Under the pieces are notes generated by a model. It was not told the origin of the DNA, searched no databases, and saw only the letters and a program-made list of their open reading frames with translations. Shown in pieces: positions 51,819 through 60,302 of a stretch of DNA of 64,000 bases. The stretch is from CAZYBG01 sp964645155 (GTDB lineage Bacteria; Pseudomonadota; Alphaproteobacteria; Rhodobacterales; Rhodobacteraceae). A program made the translations under genes and the position numbers. The stretch is taken from assembly GCA_964645155.1 (NCBI GenBank), contig CAZYBG010000001.1, forward strand, positions 1 to 64,000, written 5' to 3'. The stretch's first letter is position 1. Each line of letters begins with the position of its first letter.

Positions 51819-52855
51819 TTACCCGACGGCTTCCGTGTCGGGTGTTCCAAGCGCGGTGAAGCCGTTCAGCACGGCAACACGGACCTGGAACTCGGCGACC
51901 TGACGGTCGAAGTCCCGCGCCATGAGGCGCTGTCCCAAGAGTTTCACACAATGCATCTTGGTCTCGACGCGGCTTCGTCGGTGATACCCGCTCCATTGTC
52001 GCCAGATGGTCCGTCCGAAGCGCCGTGATGCACGGAGGGCTTCGTTTCGTGCGACCGCCCCGGCGGTGTCTGGCTTCCACGGTTTGGCGTTCTTGCGGGG
52101 CGGTATGATCGCGGCGGCGCCGCGTGCGGCGATGGCGTCATGGCACTTGCGGGTGTCGAAGGCACCGTCAGCGGTGACGCTGGCGATCTCCTGATCGGGC
52201 GGGATCGGTCGAGCAGCTCGGGCAGGATGGGCGCGTCGCCGACATCGCTGGTGGTGAACTCGGCTGCGCGGATTTCCAGCGTTTGCTCATCAATTCCGAT
52301 GTGGATCTTGCGCCAGACGCGCCGTCTGGAACCGCCATGCTTGCGCGCGTTCCACTCGCCTTCGCCCTCGACCTTGATGCCTGTGCTGTCGATCAACAAG
52401 TGCAGCGGGCCTGCTGATCCGCGAAAGGGGATGTTGACCTTCAGCGTCTTCTGGCGGCGGCTCAGCGTGCCAAAGCCCGGCACCGCCCAGTCCAGGTCGA
52501 TCAGCCCGCAGCAGGCTCTCGACGAAGCCGGCCGTCTGGCGCAGCGCCATGCCGAACAGCCCGGGGCTCCGCCCGTTCAGGGCTGAAAACAGTCCACCGG
52601 ACTGTTTTCCGGGCGCCCTTCACCCTTCATCGTCAGGCAGGTCTGGATGGCTGCGTCACTATCGTCGGGCTGTCGGCCGCGTTTGCCGGTCGGCGCGGCC
52701 TCCCAGGTCAAGGCAGGATCAAACCAGATCGACAGCGACACGCGGCGCTTGAGCGCTTCATTGTAGGCCGGCCAGTTCCGGGTCTTGTAGGCGGGGGTGT
52801 CGGTCTGCTCATGCCATCCAGCTACCACGCTGGATTCACGAGATGAATCCCTCAT
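51819..52855 (-). pseudogene. IS5-family transposase, several lesions
   Basis: The transposase is read from ATG 52855 (MRDSSRESSVVAGWHEQ) through the usual AYKTRNWPAYNEALKRR and GKRGRQPDDSDAAIQTCLTM. At 52561-52621 a palindromic insertion of about 61 bases brings a stop. The gene resumes as MALRQTAGFVESLL, then a one-base insertion near 52507 shifts the frame before LDWAVPGFGTLSRRQKTLKV. DDE-type core residues follow in LIDSTGIKVEGEGEWNARK, and a second shift near 52200 (after ILPELLD) changes frame again before the C-terminal half to TAA at 51819. A programmed frameshift alone cannot explain three changes, so this copy is inactive. Confidence 0.88.
52561..52621. repeat. Palindromic insertion inside the transposase
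   Basis: A segment of about 61 bases interrupts the transposase between CLTMK and the next conserved block. Its core GAAAACAGTCC-ACC-GGACTGTTTTC (52585-52609) is a perfect 11-pair palindrome, flanked by GC-rich arms (GGGCGCCC and GGGCTCCGCCC). It resembles small hairpin elements that scatter in Rhodobacterales genomes. Similar ACAGTTTTCCGGG sequence occurs in the IS end fragment at about 51730. It may be a mobile palindromic element, but only this copy is complete in the window. Confidence 0.55.
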
Positions 52856-52875
52856 GCGATTTGTGCAACAGAGCT

Positions 52876-53337
52876 GAGACCGGGGCGATCATCCTCCATA
52901 TCGCCGGCCGTCACTCGGACCTTCTGCCCGACGAGGCCAAGGCACACGCACGCGCTATCAGCTGGATGTTCTGCGCACTTAATACCGTCGAGCTGCAGAT
53001 CATCGAGCGTGAAATCGTCTCGTACCTTAGGTGCGACAAGCCGTGGCACCAGGAGCGCCTGCCGATCGTCGAGGATCGTGTCCGCGACCGGTTGGGCGCC
53101 CGCTCGCGCCGCCTCGGCGACGCCGATTGGCTCGAGGGCGCGTTCAGCGCGGGCGATATTCTGATGATCTCGGTGCTGCAGAGATCGCGGTCATCGCGGA
53201 TCATGGACGCATATCCGAACATTTCCGCCTATGTCCCCCGCGGCGAGGCACGACCCGCCTACAGACATGCCTTCGCCGCACAGTTGGCCGTTTACACAGC
53301 TGCCTCGACCTCCGGTCAAGGTCTCCCACGGGTCTGA
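52876..53337 (+). pseudogene. Glutathione S-transferase, 5'-truncated by IS
   Basis: About 153 residues of a glutathione S-transferase remain, beginning at ETGAIILHIAGRHSDLLPDEAKA directly at the IS right end and running through AISWMFCALNTVE, KPWHQERLPIVEDRV, LGDADWLEGAFSAGDILM and YPNISAYVPRGEARPAYRHAFAAQLAVY to the TGA at 53335-53337. This is the helical C-terminal domain. The thioredoxin-like N-terminal domain, about 55-60 residues, is missing, and is not found on the left side of the IS. The gene is therefore beheaded and not functional. Confidence 0.85.
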
Positions 53338-54102
53338 TGCTGCAGCGCAAGCGCCCGGACGCCGGACAGCCGAACGAGACTGGACATGACCAACCTCGTG
53401 GCCTGCCTGCGGTCCGGCCACGGCGAAGCCAGCAACGCGGCGGAGTGCCATGCCGCAACCTTTCCCGACAGCCGTGTCGGCCTCGGGTCAAGACGGCCGT
53501 TACCCCTCTCCCGACTCCACAGGAGCACTGGCGATGTCCCTCGCCGGCGGGCGGTTCCTCTCCCTCTCGCTGGAAGGATTCGGCGCCGGAGGGTGCCTGG
53601 GCCGCGACGCGCCCTTCGGCCAAGCCGGCGGCTGGCAGCACTTGAAGGACGGCACGATCGCCGAAGCGGACGAGGCTGCGGCCGTGATTGTCGTGATGCA
53701 CGGTCTGACCTTCGCACAAGTTGCCCGGAAGCCTCGGGAACGCTGTGGCGTATGGGATGGGATGCCGGGTCGGAGAAAACGCCTTTCACACCGGGCGGGC
53801 ATGGGCGAATAGTTGGCTGGACAGGTTCGTTGAGCGCAACCGATGGCAAGATCTAGCAAGGGCGGGCCTGACCGCGATCGGACGCTGGAGGGCCCAGCCT
53901 TCCGGGCGCGGCTCGAGATCCCACAAGGCTGCAGCGCGGCCCTTGACGGCAAGGCGGCGACCCAGGCGCGAGTGGCGACACGAGACACCCGCGTCGCCCG
54001 TCTCTGGCGTCGTTGCACCGGGCGGGTAGCTGCCGCGCCGCCCGGGCGGGCGGGAGGAGAGCCTCCCGCACCGGCAGGCCCCGACTTCGGCGAGGCTGCG
54101 AG
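53338..54102. other. Stretch without recognisable gene
   Basis: Between the GST remnant and uxuA (765 bases) several short frames exist on both strands, but none has family motifs, a convincing ribosome site and natural composition together. The plus-strand frame at 53450-53812 (MPQPFPTAVSASGQDG..) and the minus-strand frame at 53201-53719 are typical GC-rich shadows. The region may be a decayed gene next to the IS. Any uxuA promoter would lie here. Confidence 0.6.
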
Positions 54103-55290
54103 ATGACCCCCCTCACCCCGACATGGCGGTGGTTCGGTCCGCCCGACCCGATCCCGCTGGCGCATATCCGCCAGACCGGGGCGACGGGCATCGTCACCGC
54201 TCTGCACCATCTCGCGCCAGGCGCCGCCTGGACTGATGCCGGTATCGCGGCCCGGAAGGCCGAGATCGCGGCGGCGGGCATGACCTGGGAGGTCGTCGAG
54301 AGCATCCCCGTCAGCAGCGACATCAAGACCCGCTCGGGCGACTGGCGCGCCCATGTCGGCGCCTGGTGCGCCAGCCTCGAGGCACTCGGCCGGGCCGGCA
54401 TCGGGGTCGTGTGCTACAACTTCATGCCGGTCCTGGACTGGACCCGGACCGAACTGGAATGGGTCTACCCGAACGGCGCCCGCGCGCTCAGGTTCAGCCT
54501 GGTCGACTGCGCGATGTGGGACATCCACGTCCTTGGCCGGCCGGGTGCGGCCGACAGCTATGGCGCGGGCATCGCCGCGATGGCCGCCGAGCGTTACCGG
54601 ACGGCGGGAGAGGCCGCGATCGCGGCGATCGAGCATGCCGTCCTGGTCGGGCTGCCCGGATCGGATCGCGGCTATTCTGTCGCCGAGTTCCGCGACGGCC
54701 TTTCCCGCTATGCAGGGATCACGCCGGACGGTCTGCGCGCCAACCTCGCCGCGTTCATGGCCGAGATCGGGCCGGTCGCGAAAGCGGCGGGCGTGCGGCT
54801 TGCGATCCACCCGGACGACCCGCCGATGCCGCTCTTCGGCCTGCCCAGGGTGGTCTCGGTCGCTTCGGATTTCGCCGCCATCTTCGCAGCGCATCCGGGC
54901 GCCGAGAACGGCATGACGCTCTGCGCCGGCTCGCTCGGCTCGCGGCCCGATAACGACGTGCCGGCCATTGCGCGGCGCTTTGCCGGCCGCATCCACTTCG
55001 CGCATCTGCGCAACGTCACGCTCGAGCCCCACGGGGCGTTCCACGAAGCGGCCCACATGGAGGGCCGCGTCGACATGGCGGAACTTCTCGCGCTGCTGAT
55101 GGAGGAGAACGGCCGGCGCGCGGCGCCGATCCCGTTCCGGCCGGACCACGGCCACGTCCTCGGGCCGGATGCCGAGGGTCGTTTCAACCACGGCTACACC
55201 TTCGCCGGCCGCCTGCGGGGAATCGCCGAACTGCGCGGGATCGCCGCCGGCCTGATGCACGGCGCAAGGGGCGGCGGCGGCGGTGCCTAG
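54103..55290 (+). CDS. uxuA: Mannonate dehydratase
   Basis: A 395-residue enzyme that dehydrates D-mannonate to 2-keto-3-deoxygluconate in the glucuronate isomerase route. The family pattern is seen in TWRWFGPPDPIPLAHIRQTG, the TIM-barrel segments VCYNFMPVLDWTRTELEW, LAIHPDDPPMPLFGLPR, TLCAGSLGSRPDNDV with metal ligands, and HFAHLRNV. The C-terminal PDHGHVLGPDAEGRFNHGYT is typical. ATG 54103 begins the conserved part. It is the only isomerase-route gene on the plus strand; its stop overlaps that of the GntR gene by four bases. Confidence 0.95.
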   Translation: MTPLTPTWRWFGPPDPIPLAHIRQTGATGIVTALHHLAPGAAWTDAGIAARKAEIAAAGMTWEVVESIPVSSDIKTRSGDWRAHVGAWCASLEALGRAGIGVVCYNFMPVLDWTRTELEWVYPNGARALRFSLVDCAMWDIHVLGRPGAADSYGAGIAAMAAERYRTAGEAAIAAIEHAVLVGLPGSDRGYSVAEFRDGLSRYAGITPDGLRANLAAFMAEIGPVAKAAGVRLAIHPDDPPMPLFGLPRVVSVASDFAAIFAAHPGAENGMTLCAGSLGSRPDNDVPAIARRFAGRIHFAHLRNVTLEPHGAFHEAAHMEGRVDMAELLALLMEENGRRAAPIPFRPDHGHVLGPDAEGRFNHGYTFAGRLRGIAELRGIAAGLMHGARGGGGGA

Positions 55291-56000
55291 AGGGCCTTCC
55301 TCAAGCCGCGGGCCAAGCCGGTTGGCGCGGCACCCTCGAAATAGGCGGGATGCGCCACGCGCAGCTCCGACAGGTGATGGACGATGCGCATCAGGTGGTC
55401 GTGCATCGCCGCGACCGCTGCAGCACGGTCATGCGCCCGCAGCGCCTGCGCAATGGCCTGGTGTTCGGCGATCGTCACTTGCGTGGTCGAGCCGAGGCTG
55501 AGATAGCGCACCCGGTCCATCTGGGCCTTCTGGCGGTGCACCGTCTCCCAGGCGAAGGGATAGCCCGCGCGGGTCGCAATGATCTGGTGAAAGCGTTCGT
55601 CTGCGGCGTGGAAGCCCTCGCGGTCGCCGGCGCCGGAGGCGCGCTTCTGGTCGGCGATGCAGGCATCGAGCTCGGCCGCGGCCGCGTCGGTCCAGCCGCG
55701 CGCGGCCTCGGCCACCACTGCGGCCTCGATCGCGTCGCGGATGAAGAGGGCGTTCAGAACGGCCGCCTCGCTGATCGGCTTGACGATCGTGGGCCGCTGC
55801 GGGCGGATCAGCAGGAACCCGTCATCGGCCAGCTGGATGAAGGCCTCGCGCACGGGCTGGCGCGAGATGTCGAAGCGCCGGGCGACCTCGGCCTCGGACA
55901 TCGTGTCGCCGGGCCTGATCGACAGGCGGATGATCTCGTGGCGCAGCGTTTCGTAGATGTCGCCCGCAATGGTTCGGCGGCCGGAACCGGGGACCGTCAT
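55287..56000 (-). CDS. GntR family transcriptional regulator (FadR/FCD type)
   Basis: A 237-residue repressor with an N-terminal winged helix (IYETLRHEIIRLSIRPGD, then EAEVARRFDISRQPVREAFIQLADDGFL) and a C-terminal all-helical FCD domain (about 85-220) that binds an effector and a metal through His residues. UxuR/ExuR-type FCD regulators control uronate genes, so this protein probably responds to a pathway intermediate such as fructuronate or a hexuronate. It starts inside the uxuB stop (ATGA), last gene of the uxaC-to-gntR unit. Confidence 0.92.
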   Translation of the reverse strand: MTVPGSGRRTIAGDIYETLRHEIIRLSIRPGDTMSEAEVARRFDISRQPVREAFIQLADDGFLLIRPQRPTIVKPISEAAVLNALFIRDAIEAAVVAEAARGWTDAAAAELDACIADQKRASGAGDREGFHAADERFHQIIATRAGYPFAWETVHRQKAQMDRVRYLSLGSTTQVTIAEHQAIAQALRAHDRAAAVAAMHDHLMRIVHHLSELRVAHPAYFEGAAPTGLARGLRKAL

Positions 56001-57421
56001 GCAGCGAGGACCCGGCCGGGCCCGCCCTCGGCGAGGCGGGTTATCGCGGCAAGAACGGGCGTCTCGAACCAGTCGGCCCCGGCCAGATCGCCAAACACCT
56101 CACGCAGGGCGAGGATGGCGCGGGCGTGGCCGCCTGGCGTGGTGTGGCGCGCGGCAAGTGCTGCGAAGCGGTCCGCCATCGGATCGTCGGCCGCGCCGCG
56201 GCGGAGGTAGGCGATCCAGCCCGCCACGCCGAGCGCCAGCGCGTCCCACGGTTGGCCTGCGGCCCGGGCGTCGCGGATCGAGCCAAGCAGGCGCTGCGGG
56301 ATCTTCTGGCTGCCGTCCATGGCGATCTGCGCCGTCCGATGTTTCAGGGCCGGGTTCAGGAATCGCGCCTGCAAAGCCTCCGCATAACGCCGAAGCTCGT
56401 CCGCCGGCAGGCCGAGCGTCGCGGAGGCCTGCGCCATGACGCGGGCCACCAGCCGGGCAAGCCCGGCATCGCCCATTGCGTCGGCCACCGTCTCGTGCCC
56501 CATCAGCTGGCCGAAATAGGCCAGCGTCGAATGCGCGCCGTTCAGCATCCGCAGCTTCATGCGCTCGAAGGGTTCGACATCGGGCACGAATTCGGCGCCC
56601 GCCTCGGCAAGGTCGGGCCGCCCGGAGGGAAAATGATCCTCGATTACCCACTGGCTGAAAGGCTCGGTCATCACCGGCCAGGCATCCTCCAGCCCGGTCA
56701 GCGCCGCCACCTCGGCGCGGTCGGCCGCAGTCGTCGCAGGGACGATCCGGTCGACCATCGTCGAGGGGAAGGCGACCTCGCGCTCGATCCATTGGGCGAG
56801 CCCGTCATCCACAAGGGCCGCATAGTCGCGGGCGATCCGGCGCAGCACCCGCCCGTTTGCAGGCAGGTTGTCGCAGGACAGGACCGTGAAGGGCGCCGCA
56901 CCCTGCAGCCGCCGGAGACGCAGTGCCGCGACAATCACGCCCGGCGCGGTTGCGGGCGCGTCGGGCGTCGCGAGGTCGGCACGGATGAAGCGGTTCGCGG
57001 GGTCGAGCGCGCCGGTCGCGGGGTCGTGGCAGTAGCCCTTCTCGGTCACCGTCAGGCTGACGATGCGAACCGCCGGATCAACAAGCGCCGCCAGCACCGG
57101 GCCCATCCCCTCGGGTGCCACCAGAACATCAAGGATCGACCCGATCACGCGCGCCCGCGTCCCCGTGCCGTCCTTCATCGCAAGCGTGTAGAGCCCGCCC
57201 TGCGGCGCCAGCGCGCGCGCCATGTCGGGGCGGCGCAGCGACACGCCGCGGATGCCCCAGGTCGGGTCGCGGGCCAGGCACTCATCGACATAGGCGGCCT
57301 GATGTGCCCGGTGGAAGTTGCCGATCCCCAGATGCACGATGCCCGGCGTCACGCGGCCACGGTCGTAGGCCGGCAGGGCGGCCCGCACCTGGGAAAGGGT
57401 TGTCGGAGACAGCGCGACCAC
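55997..57421 (-). CDS. uxuB: Fructuronate reductase / mannitol dehydrogenase family
   Basis: A 474-residue polyol dehydrogenase of the long-chain mannitol dehydrogenase family. NAD-binding GIVHLGIGNFHRAHQAAYVDE near the start, LTVTEKGYCHDP, VDRIVPATT and the catalytic Lys/His region KLRMLNGAHSTLAYFG are present. In this operon it should reduce D-fructuronate to D-mannonate, the step between UxaC and UxuA. GTG 57421 lies 1 base after the DctM stop, so translation is likely coupled. A tagaturonate or mannitol substrate cannot be excluded by sequence alone. Confidence 0.9.
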   Translation of the reverse strand: MVALSPTTLSQVRAALPAYDRGRVTPGIVHLGIGNFHRAHQAAYVDECLARDPTWGIRGVSLRRPDMARALAPQGGLYTLAMKDGTGTRARVIGSILDVLVAPEGMGPVLAALVDPAVRIVSLTVTEKGYCHDPATGALDPANRFIRADLATPDAPATAPGVIVAALRLRRLQGAAPFTVLSCDNLPANGRVLRRIARDYAALVDDGLAQWIEREVAFPSTMVDRIVPATTAADRAEVAALTGLEDAWPVMTEPFSQWVIEDHFPSGRPDLAEAGAEFVPDVEPFERMKLRMLNGAHSTLAYFGQLMGHETVADAMGDAGLARLVARVMAQASATLGLPADELRRYAEALQARFLNPALKHRTAQIAMDGSQKIPQRLLGSIRDARAAGQPWDALALGVAGWIAYLRRGAADDPMADRFAALAARHTTPGGHARAILALREVFGDLAGADWFETPVLAAITRLAEGGPGRVLAA

Positions 57422-57422
57422 C

Positions 57423-58706
57423 TCAGCCGCCGAACAGCGAGGGCAGCCAGAGCGACAGCCCCGGCAGGAAGGTGACGAGGAGCAGCACCGAGATCCCGGC
57501 CAGATAGAAGGGCCAGATCGTGCGCAGCACATGCCCGATCGGGATCCGCGCCACCGCGCAGCCCACGAAGAGCACCGACCCGACCGGCGGCGTGCAGAGC
57601 CCGATCCCGAGGTTCAGGATCAGGATCACGCCGAAATGCACCGGGTCCACGCCGAAGGCGGTGGCCACGGGCAGGAAGATCGGCGTGGTGATGACGATGA
57701 GGGGGCTCATGTCCATGAAGGTGCCGAGGGCGAGGAGCGCGAGGTTGATGAGGAGGAGGATCACGATCGGATCGTCGCTCATCGTCCGCATCACCCCGAT
57801 GATGTCGGCGGGCACGCGCAGATAGGCCAGAAGCCAGCCGAAGGCGGCCGCGCAGCCGATGACAAGAAGCACCATCGCGGTGGTCCGCACCGCGCCCTTC
57901 GTCGCGGCAACGAACTCGCGCCAGGGCATCGAGCGGTAGACGAGGGTGGTGACCAGCAGTGCGTAGACGATGGCGATGCAGCTGCTTTCGGTTGCCGTGA
58001 AAACGCCCGAGCGCACGCCGCCGAAGATGATCCCGATCAGCACCACGCCGGGCGTGGCGGCCAGCGCGAGCGTGGCCACCATGTGCCAGCCCGGAAAACG
58101 CTCGGTCCCGTAGCCGCGGTGCCGCGCCACCAGCCAGGCCACGATCATCAGCGCCGCAGCCAGCAGCAGACCGGGAATGATCCCGGCGGTGAAGAGGTCG
58201 GCGATCGAGATCTGCCCGCCCGCGGCGATCGAGTAGATGATCATGTTGTGCGACGGCGGCAGCAGCAGCGCGATGATCGAGCTCAGCACCGTCACGTTCA
58301 CCGCATAGTCGGTGTCGTAGCCGCGCTCGCGCATCTGCGGGATCATCAGCCCGCCGATGGCGCTGGCATCGGCCACCGCCGAGCCCGAGATGCCGCCGAA
58401 CAGCGTCGAGGCCGCGATGTTGACCTGCCCCAGTCCGCCGCGGAAATGGCCGACCAGCGCACCGGCAAGTCCGACCAGCCGCGCCGCGATCCCGCCGCGC
58501 ACCATCAGGTCGCCCGCATAGATGAAGAACGGGATCGCCATCAGCGCGAAGACCGAGACGCCGGCATTCAGACGCTGGAACACGATGACCGGCGGGATGT
58601 CCATGTAGAGCACGGTCGCGAGCGACGCCGTGCCGAGGCAGAACGCGACCGGCGTGCCGATCAGCAGAAGCAGGGTGAAGGTGCCGAAGAGGATGAGAAG
58701 CTCCAT
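57423..58706 (-). CDS. TRAP transporter large permease (DctM type), uronate locus
   Basis: A 427-residue membrane protein with about 12 helices; this is the typical DctM length. Key segments are IPFFIYAGDLMVRGGIAARL, STLFGGISGSAVADASAIGG, ALLLPPSHNMIIYSIAAGG and GLCTPPVGSVLFVGCAVA. Together with the two neighbouring genes it forms the sodium-driven importer of the uronate locus. ATG 58706 shares a base with the small-subunit stop and its own stop lies next to the uxuB start. The operon context makes glucuronate or galacturonate the probable ligand. Confidence 0.93.
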   Translation of the reverse strand: MELLILFGTFTLLLLIGTPVAFCLGTASLATVLYMDIPPVIVFQRLNAGVSVFALMAIPFFIYAGDLMVRGGIAARLVGLAGALVGHFRGGLGQVNIAASTLFGGISGSAVADASAIGGLMIPQMRERGYDTDYAVNVTVLSSIIALLLPPSHNMIIYSIAAGGQISIADLFTAGIIPGLLLAAALMIVAWLVARHRGYGTERFPGWHMVATLALAATPGVVLIGIIFGGVRSGVFTATESSCIAIVYALLVTTLVYRSMPWREFVAATKGAVRTTAMVLLVIGCAAAFGWLLAYLRVPADIIGVMRTMSDDPIVILLLINLALLALGTFMDMSPLIVITTPIFLPVATAFGVDPVHFGVILILNLGIGLCTPPVGSVLFVGCAVARIPIGHVLRTIWPFYLAGISVLLLVTFLPGLSLWLPSLFGG

Positions 58707-59245
58707 CAGGCCGCCCCGCCCCGTTCCGCCTGCGCCACCGGATCGGCGGGCAGCGGACCGGCGGGCAGCGCGTCCTGCCCGGCAAGCCGCAGCGCGATCC
58801 GCTCGAGCCCGAACAGCACGAACAGAACGCCGCCCGCCACCACCGGCACGAACCCCGCCCCGCGCGGAATGCCGAGCGAGGGCAGGATTGCGGCCCAGGT
58901 GCCGAGCATGAGCTCGGCGCCGTACCACGCCATGCCGGCGCCGAAGAGAACCACGACCAGGTCGGCGACCGTGCGGAACCCGAGCGCCACGCGGCGCGGC
59001 ACCACGGCCTGCAGCACCTCGAAGCCGAGATGGGTGTTCTCGCGCACACCGACCGCGGCCCCGAGAAAGGCGAACCAGCTCATCAGGAGCAGCGCGAGCG
59101 GTTCCACCCAGACCGGGCTGTCGTTCAGCACATAGCGCCCGAAGACGAGCCAGGCGACGGCGGCCGTCATGGCGACGAGCCCTGCGCCGCTGAGCCAGAG
59201 CGCGACTGCGGAGAGAGCCGAGAGGGTGCGGGCGATGGTGTGCAT
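58706..59245 (-). CDS. TRAP transporter small permease (DctQ type), uronate locus
   Basis: A 179-residue four-helix membrane protein. The motif VWVEPLALLLMSWFAFLGAAVG in the second helix region is the typical DctQ feature, and SPVW-E precedes it. Helices lie at about 12-35, 45-68, 88-112 and 125-150. The stop overlaps the large-subunit start. Compared with the DctQ at 10786 it lacks the long Pro/Trp-rich loop. It should pair with the DctM at 57423. Confidence 0.9.
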   Translation of the reverse strand: MHTIARTLSALSAVALWLSGAGLVAMTAAVAWLVFGRYVLNDSPVWVEPLALLLMSWFAFLGAAVGVRENTHLGFEVLQAVVPRRVALGFRTVADLVVVLFGAGMAWYGAELMLGTWAAILPSLGIPRGAGFVPVVAGGVLFVLFGLERIALRLAGQDALPAGPLPADPVAQAERGGAA

Positions 59246-59294
59246 GATAGGTCCTGAAAGGGGACGGGCCGGAGGGGCCCGCCCCGCGCGGCGC

Positions 59295-60278
59295 TTAGTC
59301 GGTTTCCACTGCCTGGATGCGCGCCACCAGATCCTGCAGCGTCGCGTCGGTCACGAACTGCTCGTAGACCGGCGCCATCGCGTCGATGAAGGGCTGCTTG
59401 TCGACCTCGTTGATCACCGCGCCGGCGGCCTCGACCTTGGCCCGCGCCTCGGCTTCGCGCGCATCCCACAGCTCGCGCATGTGCGCGACGCTATCGCGGG
59501 CGGCCTGGCGGATCAGCTCCTGATCCTCGGGGCCGAGCTTGTCCCAGCTCTGCTTCGACATCACCAGCACCTCGGGCGACAGGGAATGCTCGTCGAGGCT
59601 GTAATACTGCGCGACCTCGTAGTGGTTGGTGCTTTCGTACGAGGGCCAGTTGTTCTCGGCACCGTCGATCACACCTGTCTGGAGGCCGGAATAGACCTCG
59701 CCGAAAGGCATCGGCGTGGCATTGGCGCCCAGCGCCTCGATCATCGCGATGAAGAGGTCCGATTGCTGCACGCGGATCTTCAGCCCCTCGAGATCGGCGG
59801 GCGTGTTGATCGGCCGGACGGAGTTGTAGAACGACCGCGCGCCGCTGTCGTAGTAGGCCAGCCCGATCAGGTCGTGCGCTTCGAAGGCGGCGAGGATCTC
59901 GTCGCCGATCTCGCCGTCGACGACGGCGCGCATATGCTCGATCGACCGGAAGATGTAAGGCAGCGCCGGCACGCTCGTCTCGGGGATGATGTTGTTCAGC
60001 GGCGCCATGTTGATCCGGTTCATGTCGATCACGCCGAACTGGGTCTGCTCGATCGTGTCGGTTTCCTCGCCGAGCTGGCGGGAGTGGAACACCTCGATCG
60101 CGATGCGCCCGCCCGAGCGTTCCATCAGCAGCTCGGACATGTGCTTTACCGCCTCGACGGTCGGATAGCCGTCGGGATGCGTATCCGCCGAGCGCAGCAC
60201 GATCTCCTGCGCGAAGGCGGCCCCCGACAGTAGCGCCGCCGCGGCGGCCCCCGTCAGGAGCGTCTTGAGATAGGCCAT
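59295..60278 (-). CDS. TRAP transporter substrate-binding protein, uronate locus
   Basis: A 327-residue periplasmic binding protein with a Sec signal peptide (MAYLKTLLTGAAAAALLSGAAFA). The DctP core is intact: LRSADTHPDGYPTVEAVKHM at the start, FNSV-type SFYNSVRPIN, then GLKIRV with Arg169, which binds the carboxylate of the ligand, and GEVYSGLQTGVIDGAENN. Ligand should be a uronate, consistent with uxaC next to it. A GGAGG site lies 8 bases before ATG 60278. The gap to uxaC is 24 bases. Confidence 0.93.
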   Translation of the reverse strand: MAYLKTLLTGAAAAALLSGAAFAQEIVLRSADTHPDGYPTVEAVKHMSELLMERSGGRIAIEVFHSRQLGEETDTIEQTQFGVIDMNRINMAPLNNIIPETSVPALPYIFRSIEHMRAVVDGEIGDEILAAFEAHDLIGLAYYDSGARSFYNSVRPINTPADLEGLKIRVQQSDLFIAMIEALGANATPMPFGEVYSGLQTGVIDGAENNWPSYESTNHYEVAQYYSLDEHSLSPEVLVMSKQSWDKLGPEDQELIRQAARDSVAHMRELWDAREAEARAKVEAAGAVINEVDKQPFIDAMAPVYEQFVTDATLQDLVARIQAVETD

Positions 60279-60302
60279 TTGTCATCCTCCCTTTCTGGTT
60301 GC

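Larger units (their letters stand above)
51765..52874 (-). mobile_element. IS5-family insertion sequence
   Basis: An element of about 1.1 kb bounded by inverted repeats GGCTCTGTTGCACAAATC (51765-51782) and its complement at 52858-52874, the last base differing. This end sequence is typical of IS5-family elements of the IS427/IS1031 type common in Rhodobacterales. The enclosed transposase gene is broken (see the pseudogene at 51819). The right end abuts the truncated glutathione S-transferase gene. No clear target duplication is seen because the left flank is another IS end. Confidence 0.85.

Noticed and set aside
52561..52621. CRISPR-like or integron attC structure
   Set aside because: There is only one full palindrome, without spacer periodicity or integrase core sites.
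51944..52855. Programmed frameshift in the IS transposase
   Set aside because: IS5 relatives can frameshift once, but here an insertion and two separate frame changes occur.
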